Part shown: piece after piece, positions 1 to 6,972 of the stretch
How positions within the stretch are numbered: position 1 is the stretch's first letter
Layout of the letters: each line of letters starts with the position of its first letter
Notes under the pieces: generated by a model
Database searches by the model: none
Told to the model about the DNA's origin: nothing
Seen by the model: only the letters and a program-made list of their open reading frames with translations
NCBI GenBank assembly: GCA_027485645.1
Contig: JAIXQR010000003.1
Span: forward strand, 496,001-560,000
DNA from: a bacterium
GTDB taxonomy: Bacteria; Armatimonadota; Fimbriimonadia; Fimbriimonadales; Fimbriimonadaceae
Direction: 5' to 3'
DNA length: 64,000 nt
Program-made: the position numbers and the translations under genes

Positions 1-474
1 ATCGTCATTGAGAAAGCGGCCAAGCTGGACGAAATCGCTTCGAACGGCGTGATGTTGAACGCGGAAGTCAGCGCGTCTTTGTTGGGCTCCATTTTTTACG
101 GCGAGAACCCTTTGCACGACGGCGCGGTGATCATTCGGGGCGACCGCGTGGTTGCCGCGGCATGCCGCTTGCCACTTAGCGATTCGACGCACTTGGACAC
201 TCACGTTCACATGCGGCATCGCGCGGCGGTCGGAATCAGCGAAGCCACCGACGTTGTTGTTGTGGTGGTTTCAGAAGAGCGCGGGACCATCAGCGTTGCC
301 CAGGAAGGTGCCCTCATTCGACTAGGCAGCACCAACGAACTTCGGGAAGTTTTAAACCGTGAGTTGCGGCAAATGCCGGCTTCGACGCCGCACGTGCGGA
401 AAGGTCGCCGCGCGGCAAAGGCGGACCGAGAAGAACTCGAATCCAGCAAATCGCAGGATGAGGTGAAGGTTTGA
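1..474 (+). CDS. cdaA: Diadenylate cyclase CdaA, C-terminal part (cut by window edge)
   Basis: This is the C-terminal part of a DisA_N-domain diadenylate cyclase, which joins two ATP into c-di-AMP. The frame is open from base 1, so the N-terminal membrane helices and the real start lie outside the window. The motif HDGAVII (DGA metal and substrate site) and, about 30 residues later, RHRAAVGISE (RHR motif) are intact, so the enzyme should be active. The tail is basic and polar (GRRAAKADREELESS). It overlaps the next gene, a YbbR protein, by 4 nt, which is the usual cdaA-cdaR arrangement; in Firmicutes the partner modulates the membrane cyclase. The family call is firm. Confidence 0.93.
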   Translation: MVIEKAAKLDEIASNGVMLNAEVSASLLGSIFYGENPLHDGAVIIRGDRVVAAACRLPLSDSTHLDTHVHMRHRAAVGISEATDVVVVVVSEERGTISVAQEGALIRLGSTNELREVLNRELRQMPASTPHVRKGRRAAKADREELESSKSQDEVKV

Positions 475-1502
475 GATTGATCAACTGGCCGGTTCTCATC
501 GCCTCGATTGCGGTTTCGTTCACGCTTTGGTTCGTAGTTTCAGCCCAAAACCGAAGCATCAACTACGTTCAGTTGGAAGTTCAGATTGATGGACTCGACC
601 AAGACTTGGTGTACGTCAAAGACAAACCCCGGAGCATCAGCGTGATGGTGCGCGGCAATCCGGCAAGCATTCGGGGCTTGGTCGATGACAATGCCCGCGC
701 CGTGGTCCAGCTGGACCAAGCGAAGATGGGCGTTTCGAGCTACTCGGTTCGAGTAGTTCCCGACCGATTGCGCCAACTCCTGGTTGACCAAAACCCAACC
801 GTCTCCATCGAGCTTGAGCCCATAGAAACTCGAGAAGTCACCGTGTCGGTCGAGACCAGCGGCAAGCTGTCCGACAATCGGTACGTTCTGGAAGACATCC
901 TTTCGAGCCCGAGCAAGGTTGAAGTCCGCGGGCCAAAGTCGCAGATTAAAGACGCGACCCGCGCGATGGCGGTGATCGATCTGTCGTCCGTTGAACCCAA
1001 CCGGGCGATTCCGTACAACGTTAACGTGCAGATTCAAAATGCTGTGGGGGCGAACATCGAGTACGCCCTGGCAACGCCGAGCGTTGTCTCGATCACGCCG
1101 ACGTTTGCACCGGCGCCAATCGAATTTCCGGCTTTCGTGTCGCTCGACTTGAAGAGCGTCAAGGCCGCAGAAGGGTTTGAGATTGTTGGGTACACGACGC
1201 AGCCAGAGCAGGTCACGGTTTACGGAACAAGCCTCAATGTCGCCCGCGTCGGCACCGTTCGGACGGCGCCAATCTTGGCCTCGCAGCTTCGAGAAACTCA
1301 AACGATTGAGGTTCCATTGGTCACGCCGCGCGGCGTCAGCGTGCGCCCGCGTTCGGTTCGAGTGACGATCGAGGTTCGACCGAAAGCAGCCTTTGGCGTT
1401 CCCCCGGTACAACCTTCTGGAAGCGATGACGGAAATCCGGCCAATACGGGAACACGAAGCGGAACCGTTCCTGAGGCTCCTGTGCGAAACGTTCCAAATT
1501 GA
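471..1502 (+). CDS. cdaR: YbbR-domain protein, CdaR-like regulator of CdaA
   Basis: This is a 343-aa protein with one N-terminal membrane helix (about residues 6-24, WPVLIASIAVSFTLWFVVSA) followed by three or four tandem YbbR beta domains, recognisable from repeats such as SISVMVRGNPASIRGL, SKVEVRGPKSQIKDATRA and QVTVYGTSLNVARVGTV. YbbR/CdaR proteins bind CdaA outside the membrane and tune c-di-AMP synthesis. The start is a TTG inside a TTGA overlap with the cdaA stop, implying translational coupling. The C-terminus is Pro/Gly/Thr rich and probably unstructured. The next gene starts inside its 3' end. Confidence 0.88.
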   Translation: MRLINWPVLIASIAVSFTLWFVVSAQNRSINYVQLEVQIDGLDQDLVYVKDKPRSISVMVRGNPASIRGLVDDNARAVVQLDQAKMGVSSYSVRVVPDRLRQLLVDQNPTVSIELEPIETREVTVSVETSGKLSDNRYVLEDILSSPSKVEVRGPKSQIKDATRAMAVIDLSSVEPNRAIPYNVNVQIQNAVGANIEYALATPSVVSITPTFAPAPIEFPAFVSLDLKSVKAAEGFEIVGYTTQPEQVTVYGTSLNVARVGTVRTAPILASQLRETQTIEVPLVTPRGVSVRPRSVRVTIEVRPKAAFGVPPVQPSGSDDGNPANTGTRSGTVPEAPVRNVPN

Positions 1503-2199
1503 TTTCAACCGCGCGTACGACGCGTTCTTCGGCGAGCCCTTGTTTGACCTTCGCCGAAAGTGGGCGATGTTCGAGGGACCACAAATTGTCTCCGCCCTCC
1601 AAACCGTTCCTTTAGCTTTTGGCTGGGGCAACGCGATTGGGATCGCGGGCGTTTGTACCGTTCCGTCTCGCCGCCGAGAAGGGCTTGCAGGGAGATTGCT
1701 GGAACGCGTTCTCCGCGAGAGCGAGCGAAACGGGGAAGGACCGGCGCTTCTTTTTGCCCGAGAGCTGGCGCTTTATGAACGAATGGGCTTTGTGCCTCTG
1801 GACCGCGTGATTCGCGCGCCCCTGCCCAAAACCGCTTGGACCGAGAACCGGCCGGTGATGGCTTTTGAAGACATCCGCGCTAAGTACGATGCATGGTCCA
1901 ACGAACATCCAGATCGCCTTCGGCGCAGCGATGCCCGCTGGCGTTACTGGAACTGGCACTACCGCGTTTGTGAAGTCTTTGGCAACGGATATATCTGCGC
2001 CGAGCCCAACGGCCTGCGGGAGGGAATTTGGACCCCGGGCGATGAACCGCTGCCGTTCTCCGAGGGAACAGAGTGGTTCGGCACAACGCTCATGGCCGAC
2101 CAGCTTGGGTTCGTCTTTGAGAAAGCGACGGTGGAGCTATATCTGATGGGGCACAACGTACCTGGCGTGCCGCAGATGTTCTTGACCGATCAGTTCTGA
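1426..2199 (+). CDS. GNAT-family N-acetyltransferase (Eis-like N-terminal fold)
   Basis: This 257-aa protein has a GNAT acetyl-CoA site: GIAGVCTVPSRRREGLAGRL matches motif A (V-P-x-x-R-x-x-G-x-G/A), and ALYERMGFVPL is the usual motif B ending. The C-terminal part (SDARWRYWNWHYR and on) resembles the longer Eis/DUF4081-like acetyltransferases more than short GNATs. I chose ATG 1426 because it begins a natural GNAT N-terminus (MTEIRPIREHEAEPFLRLL) and has GGAAG just upstream. An upstream in-frame ATG at 1393 only adds sequence out of frame with the YbbR gene. With this start it overlaps the YbbR gene by 77 nt. The substrate is unknown. Confidence 0.8.
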   Translation: MTEIRPIREHEAEPFLRLLCETFQIDFNRAYDAFFGEPLFDLRRKWAMFEGPQIVSALQTVPLAFGWGNAIGIAGVCTVPSRRREGLAGRLLERVLRESERNGEGPALLFARELALYERMGFVPLDRVIRAPLPKTAWTENRPVMAFEDIRAKYDAWSNEHPDRLRRSDARWRYWNWHYRVCEVFGNGYICAEPNGLREGIWTPGDEPLPFSEGTEWFGTTLMADQLGFVFEKATVELYLMGHNVPGVPQMFLTDQF

Positions 2200-2717
2200 T
2201 CGCTCGTGATGGCGGCCAGAACTTCGTTGAGCCAATTTATTCGACTCTCCGTTTCTCGCACCGCGCCGAGCATGGCGAGTTCGCTGAACCGGTCACCGGC
2301 CTGGGCATATCCGTTCATATCCTTGACGCAGCTATCCAGAGTGAGGGTGAGCCGGGCGATGGCGTCGTTGCAGAACGCAATCTGTTCGTCGCGTGAGAGC
2401 AGCTTCAGAAAATAGGTGCGAGATCGGAGAGAATCGAGCGTCGTCGCGGCGGCGGAATCGGAAAGCGGCGGCAGAACCCAGCCTCGCAAGGCGGCCAGTC
2501 CCTCTTCGGTGACGCTGTACTTTTTGTTCTCGCACGTCAGCAGACCTGCATCCGTGAGCCTTCGCAACAGCGGGTAAATCGAGCCTGCGCCGGATCGGTA
2601 CGCGGAAGTTTGTGAGCTGGAGAAAGCCGTCACCACCGCATGCGCCAGGCAAGGTCCGCGCTTGTAGATGATTCCTAGCGCGGTGAGTTCGAGGGTCGAC
2701 AAGGCGCGATCGAGCAC
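2190..2717 (-). CDS. PadR-family transcriptional regulator
   Basis: This is a 175-aa protein with a PadR winged helix at residues 5-75 (LSTLELTALGIIYKRGP, SGAGSIYPLLRRLTDAGLL, YSVTEEGLAALRGW) and a C-terminal alpha-helical dimerisation region. PadR proteins are usually repressors that respond to small molecules or stress. It is divergent from the HExxH gene, and a 17-nt perfect palindrome lies between them, so control of that gene and of itself is likely. Its 3' end overlaps the convergent acetyltransferase by 10 nt. Confidence 0.87.
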   Translation of the reverse strand: MLDRALSTLELTALGIIYKRGPCLAHAVVTAFSSSQTSAYRSGAGSIYPLLRRLTDAGLLTCENKKYSVTEEGLAALRGWVLPPLSDSAAATTLDSLRSRTYFLKLLSRDEQIAFCNDAIARLTLTLDSCVKDMNGYAQAGDRFSELAMLGAVRETESRINWLNEVLAAITSDQN

Positions 2718-2757
2718 CCTTGCATTTTGCCTGGAACTTTCTCATCGATTGAATGGT

Positions 2758-2774
2758 ATTTACGATTCGTAAAT
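2758..2774. promoter_or_regulatory. Perfect 17-nt palindrome, probable PadR operator
   Basis: The sequence ATTTACGATTCGTAAAT has 8-nt arms around a single central T. It lies 40 nt upstream of the PadR start on one side and runs into the first two bases of the ATG of the divergent gene. PadR dimers bind such inverted repeats. A site on the start codon would block a leaderless or short-leader transcript. Binding is inferred from position. Confidence 0.55.
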
Positions 2775-4329
2775 GACCAGCCTTGCTGCCATCTCCGCCC
2801 TGCTTGTAACGCAGTCGACTGCTTCGCTCGAAATTGATCCGTTGCTGCTGGTTCAAGCCGCCGAGGTTTGGAGTGTTATTGGTCGCGAGGCAAACTCGGT
2901 TTGGCCCGGATGGGATGCGCGCAAAACGCCCATTCTCATCTACTTTCCAGATAAGCAAGAAGTACTGATCAACCACCCCAAACCGCCGGAAGGGTTTCTG
3001 CCCTACACCGGGCCGCTGCGATCACCGATCGGAAAGATCTTCGTTCGGAACGGGAAGACGACTTTTAGCTTGGACGGACAAAACACCACAACCAACATCG
3101 GTGGAATTCGAACGCTGGTGGTGGCGGATACGCTGAGCACTCGTCGTCAGACGGTTGAGAGCATCGCCAGCCGCGTCGTCTCGGAACCAGCAACCGCGCC
3201 GAAATTGATCGCAGACAACCTCGTCGGCAATCCGATTGACTCGATGACGGTTTTCGCGCACGAGGCGTTTCACGTTTACCAAGAGCGGATCGCTCCGAAG
3301 AAAGCGGCTAACGAGGGGGCACTTCAGCGTTACCCGAGCCTGTCGGTCGCGAACAACGTTTGGCTGAGTGTCGAGGCGGATGAACTTGCAGACGCGCTGG
3401 CCGCCGAATCACCAGCCAAGGCGAGGGCAAGCGGAATCCGATGGCTGGCGGCTCGGCAAGCGAGAAGGGCTGTTCTCGCCAAGGAGCAGAGTGACTACGA
3501 AGACGCCGTAGAGTTTAGCGAGGGAACGGCAAAGTACGTCGAGTACCGGCTGCTCGAGCAATTGGCGAAGCGTAAGCCGTCGCGGGAGATGTGGCTCATT
3601 CAAGGATTCCGGGGATACGGCGCGCAGGCCGATCTGACGCGAGCCGGTCTTGTTCGCAAAATGCGCGGGTTCATGAACGGCTCACTGGGAGTGAATGGCG
3701 ATTTGTATGGTGCCTCTCCGGTTCGGTTTCGGCTCTACTACTCCGGAATGGCCATCGGCGCGCTGCTCGATCGATTGGGTGCGCAATGGCATTCGAAGCT
3801 GCTGACCTCGACCGAGTCGCTCACGACGCTCACCCAACAGGCACTGCGTGCTTCGGATCGTGAACTCGCCGAAGCCCGAAGCGCGATCGAGGCATCGGCC
3901 CGCTATGCCACGCTTGTTCAAGAAAAGGAGAAGCTTCAGGCAGACGGTCAAAAGCACATCGCGGCAGAACTTCGCCGGTTCACCGACGCGCCAGGCGAGC
4001 TCATTCTCGATTACTCCGCACTACCGGCGGTTACTCCAGGCCTGACCTACACGCCCTTCGGCGTTCTGTGCATTGACGAGAATCGGACCATTTATCGACT
4101 CATCCCGATGCAAGGAACGATCGGTGAGCTGAAATTCCGCGAGGATTCTGCTCGGCCGGTTCTTCTGGATACGTTGAACCGCCGAATCCACCTGCAGTTG
4201 ACCGGCAAGGCGGAACTGGCATTGGGCGCCATTCTGGAGAAGGAGTTGCGCTTGCCCGGAGTAACGCTTTCTGACGTCCGTGGTGAAGTCTCAATCGAAG
4301 GTAAGCGCGTGATCCTGAGGCTGAAGTAA
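2773..4329 (+). CDS. HExxH-containing putative secreted metallopeptidase, possibly controlled by PadR
   Basis: This 518-aa protein is of unknown family. The first 18 residues are hydrophobic (MTSLAAISALLVTQSTAS) and may be a signal peptide. Residues 163-167 read HEAFH within VFAHEAFHVYQER, a typical zincin helix. An acidic stretch downstream (EADELADALAAE) could give a third ligand. The central region has a second helix-rich segment (YEDAVEFSEGTAKYVEYRLLEQL) like that seen in peptidases with a glutamate-zincin layout. The C-terminus is beta-rich. No protease family could be assigned. The start codon sits in the palindrome shared with the PadR gene. Confidence 0.6.
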   Translation: MTSLAAISALLVTQSTASLEIDPLLLVQAAEVWSVIGREANSVWPGWDARKTPILIYFPDKQEVLINHPKPPEGFLPYTGPLRSPIGKIFVRNGKTTFSLDGQNTTTNIGGIRTLVVADTLSTRRQTVESIASRVVSEPATAPKLIADNLVGNPIDSMTVFAHEAFHVYQERIAPKKAANEGALQRYPSLSVANNVWLSVEADELADALAAESPAKARASGIRWLAARQARRAVLAKEQSDYEDAVEFSEGTAKYVEYRLLEQLAKRKPSREMWLIQGFRGYGAQADLTRAGLVRKMRGFMNGSLGVNGDLYGASPVRFRLYYSGMAIGALLDRLGAQWHSKLLTSTESLTTLTQQALRASDRELAEARSAIEASARYATLVQEKEKLQADGQKHIAAELRRFTDAPGELILDYSALPAVTPGLTYTPFGVLCIDENRTIYRLIPMQGTIGELKFREDSARPVLLDTLNRRIHLQLTGKAELALGAILEKELRLPGVTLSDVRGEVSIEGKRVILRLK

Positions 4330-4366
4330 CCGCTCGGGCCGTTGATGCGATACGATTTCAAACGCG

Positions 4367-5176
4367 ATGGGACTCGTTGACGATCAGCTAGAACACTTCG
4401 AATCCGCGGGTGTGCCCGTTATGCCGGACGGAGCGGTAACTCGGAGTACGAGTGCCAACGGCGCGCTGTTGGTCAGTGACGATTGGGGCGACGGGCCGGC
4501 GGTCGTTTTGCTTCATGGTGGGCTCGGGCACGGCAGGAATTGGGGCTATCAGGTCCCGGTGTTGCTCGAAGCTGGCTATCGCGTGATTACGATCGACACG
4601 CGAGGTCATGGCCGGAGCACGATGGACGACCGGCCGCTGACGTATCACCTGCTCGCGCTCGACGTTCTCGCGGTCCTTGATGAGTTGGAGGTGGAGCAAG
4701 CCTCATTCGTGGGTTGGAGCGACGGCGCTTGTACGGCCATGGTGCTGGCGCAGATGCGGCCAGAGCGCGTGCTTGGCGTTTTCTTCTTCGCTTGCAACAT
4801 GGATCCGAGCGGCACGATGGAGCTCACCGAGTTTGGGCTGGCCTTACAGCGCTGCTTTGCGCGCCACCAGGCCGACTTTGCCGCCCTTTCGCCGAATCCA
4901 GCCGGATGGGAGGCGCTGAATGAAGCCACCGGTCTGATGCAAAAAACCGAGCCGAACTTCAGCGTTGCCGAGTTGAACGCCATTTCCCTGCCGGTTGCGC
5001 TGGTTTTGGGAGAGAACGACGAGTTCATCAAGCGGGAGCACATGGAGTACCTCGCGCGGGAGATTCCGCGAAGCGAACTCACGATCGTTCCGGACGTAAG
5101 CCACTTCGCACCATGGCAGCGGCCGGAACTGTTCAACCGAACCCTACTTGCCTTCCTTGCCCGAGTTCAGATCTGA
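4367..5176 (+). CDS. Alpha/beta-hydrolase
   Basis: This 269-aa alpha/beta-hydrolase has all expected elements: oxyanion HGGLGHGRNW near residue 50, nucleophile elbow GWSDGA (Ser) near residue 120, acid in LGENDEF near 225, and His in VSHFAPWQRP near 247. The sequence is close to the 3-oxoadipate enol-lactonase/esterase type, but the substrate cannot be told from sequence. A TACGAT box lies 10 nt before ATG with no SD, so a very short leader is likely. It converges with the next gene, stop to stop, 2 nt apart. Confidence 0.82.
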   Translation: MGLVDDQLEHFESAGVPVMPDGAVTRSTSANGALLVSDDWGDGPAVVLLHGGLGHGRNWGYQVPVLLEAGYRVITIDTRGHGRSTMDDRPLTYHLLALDVLAVLDELEVEQASFVGWSDGACTAMVLAQMRPERVLGVFFFACNMDPSGTMELTEFGLALQRCFARHQADFAALSPNPAGWEALNEATGLMQKTEPNFSVAELNAISLPVALVLGENDEFIKREHMEYLAREIPRSELTIVPDVSHFAPWQRPELFNRTLLAFLARVQI

Positions 5177-5178
5177 AG

Positions 5179-6276
5179 CTATTTCATGTCCGGGAATTTG
5201 AGAACGAGCGCATCGGCGAGTTTCATGCTTTGGCGCTGGTAGCGCAGGCGATAGGTCCCGATCCCGCTGAGCCTTAAGGTCAGGTCACGGTGCGCGATGA
5301 TCTCGTTTGGCAAGAATTTGGGCCAAGGGAAGCGGACTTCGCCTTTTGCCGGAGCGGCGTCTTTGATCTTTCGACCATCGGGAGTCGGGAAGCTGACCAA
5401 CGCGGCTTCAGGATCGTTTAGGCTCACGGCGACGCTGTACTGAGTCGGGTCGGCAAAGATTCCGCCGTGCGTTGGACGAGACTTTCGAACGTTGCCAGTG
5501 AGATCCATCTTGAACTGATCTGGCGCGTAGGCGTTGCTGGCTTGGTGCCGAATCTCGGCCTTGAGCTGAATCTCTTCGCCGTCCAACACGATGTTCGGCG
5601 GAAGCGTGAACTCAACCTGGATTCGGCTGTTGGTCGCGTTTACGTACTGAATAGAACCAAGCTTCCAGTTGACGGTTGGGGATGCGGCAGGCAAGGTTCC
5701 GGATGGTTCTGGGTTGCTGGAGGTTGCGGTCCAGACATTCACCATGTCCGTCATCAGCCGCGCGCGGCGAAAAATCTGGAAGGTCTTGTTCTTGTAAATG
5801 CTTTCGCTGCTCACACCGTTCACGGTGCGTTTGCGGTTCCGCAAGTCGCTGATGGTCCAACCGGTGCGGAGGAGAGGTTCGCCAAACGCTGGATCCATGA
5901 CGTTTGCGATCTGGCTCACATCTCGCGGCATTCCTGAGCTTCCGAACATTTGAATCAGGTGATCGATGTGGCCCTGAGCATCCGTGACGTATCCGGAGTG
6001 ATCTTCTGGCTGACCCTCGCTGGCGTTTCCGATAATGATCACGTCGCCGGCCTCCAGAGCAGGCGTTTCGCCGGGGCGGGCAAGCAGGGCCAGCGAGTAG
6101 CCGAGCGCGGTCAGGCGGCTCTTCAGACCGATCGGGTCCATGTTGTTGAAGTCCTTTCCTTTACCGGTCGCGAACTGACTCGCTCGATACAAGGTGTAGT
6201 CGTGGCACCAGGTGATCGCCGAGCTGATATTGGCAACCGCAAACAATCCGGCCACGAGCAACGATTTGTATCTCAT
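5179..6276 (-). CDS. Secreted protein with possible NlpC/P60-like N-terminal domain
   Basis: This 365-aa protein begins with a signal peptide (MRYKSLLVAGLFAVANISSA, residues 1-20). The mature N-terminus has WCHDYTLYRAS, and then EAGDVIII and HSGYVTDAQGHIDHLI, the Cys...GD...H order of NlpC/P60 or CHAP cysteine peptidases. The match is weak and I give it as a suggestion only. The C-terminal 170 residues are beta-rich (IQVEFTLPPNIVLDGEEI, YSVAVSLND) and resemble an Ig-like or carbohydrate-binding domain. I chose ATG 6276 over a TTG at 6309 because of the signal peptide and because TACACT lies exactly 6 nt upstream. Confidence 0.6.
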   Translation of the reverse strand: MRYKSLLVAGLFAVANISSAITWCHDYTLYRASQFATGKGKDFNNMDPIGLKSRLTALGYSLALLARPGETPALEAGDVIIIGNASEGQPEDHSGYVTDAQGHIDHLIQMFGSSGMPRDVSQIANVMDPAFGEPLLRTGWTISDLRNRKRTVNGVSSESIYKNKTFQIFRRARLMTDMVNVWTATSSNPEPSGTLPAASPTVNWKLGSIQYVNATNSRIQVEFTLPPNIVLDGEEIQLKAEIRHQASNAYAPDQFKMDLTGNVRKSRPTHGGIFADPTQYSVAVSLNDPEAALVSFPTPDGRKIKDAAPAKGEVRFPWPKFLPNEIIAHRDLTLRLSGIGTYRLRYQRQSMKLADALVLKFPDMK

Positions 6277-6282
6277 AGGCTC

Positions 6283-6288
6283 AGTGTA
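6283..6288 (-). promoter_or_regulatory. -10 box of a leaderless promoter
   Basis: On the minus strand TACACT stands exactly 6 nt before ATG 6276. That spacing places the transcription start on the A of the start codon. No Shine-Dalgarno sequence is present. Confidence 0.45.
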
Positions 6289-6370
6289 AATCCCTTTGGC
6301 CCCGCGCAAGGAGGTGAGCGAGCCGGATGCCGCGATTTGCCGCAGAATTGCTAGGAATTTAGGAAGGGAC

Positions 6371-6376
6371 TACACT
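6371..6376 (+). promoter_or_regulatory. -10 box of a leaderless promoter for tspO
   Basis: TACACT stands exactly 6 nt before the tspO ATG at 6383, the same box and spacing as in the divergent gene. The predicted transcription start is the start codon itself. Confidence 0.45.
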
Positions 6377-6382
6377 CAGGTT

Positions 6383-6856
6383 ATGTTTGGCACCCCGGTC
6401 ATCCGTTTCCTTTTGTGCCAGACGCTCGTGTTCTCGGCGAGCTTCTTAGGTGCGCAAGGCTCTATCCGCGGACTCGGGCCGTGGTACGAGCAGATCAACA
6501 AGCCAAGTTGGAATCCGCCTAACCTGGTGTTCGCACCGGTTTGGACGGTCTTGTTCTTTTTGATGGGGCTGTCGCTGTTTTGGATCGTCCAGTCAGATAG
6601 CGACAAGAAGGTCGGTGCGTACGTTGCCTTTGGCGTTCAGTTGGTGCTGAACGTCGCATGGTCTTGGCTGTTCTTCGCGGGCCGTCAGCTTGGTCCGGCG
6701 TTCGCGGAGATTTTGATGATGTGGGTCGCAATCTTGGCGACAATTCTCCTGTTCGCCCGAATCCAAGCCCGGGCGGGCTGGATTCTGGTGCCCTACTTGG
6801 CGTGGGTGACTTTTGCGAGCGTGCTGAACTTCGTGATCTGGCGGCTGAATGCTTAG
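6383..6856 (+). CDS. tspO: TspO/MBR family tryptophan-rich sensory protein
   Basis: This 157-aa protein has the five membrane helices of TspO. Hallmarks are GPWYEQINKPSWNPPN after helix 1, FAPVWTVLFFLMG, NVAWSWLFF, and the last helix ending FVIWRLN. TspO proteins bind porphyrins and other hydrophobic ligands in the membrane and act in stress or photo-oxidative signalling. The start at 6383 gives the family's usual length; an upstream in-frame start at 6296 would add 29 residues without homology and overlap the neighbouring promoter. Confidence 0.92.
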   Translation: MFGTPVIRFLLCQTLVFSASFLGAQGSIRGLGPWYEQINKPSWNPPNLVFAPVWTVLFFLMGLSLFWIVQSDSDKKVGAYVAFGVQLVLNVAWSWLFFAGRQLGPAFAEILMMWVAILATILLFARIQARAGWILVPYLAWVTFASVLNFVIWRLNA

Positions 6857-6972
6857 TGCTTGTCTGATGCAGTTTCAACGCCGAATGAGTGCCGCGTTCC
6901 TCGGTGCCTAAGCGACGCCATTAGATTTCCGCGGCATTTGGGAGTATTCGAGACCCCCGTTTCAATTGCGTT

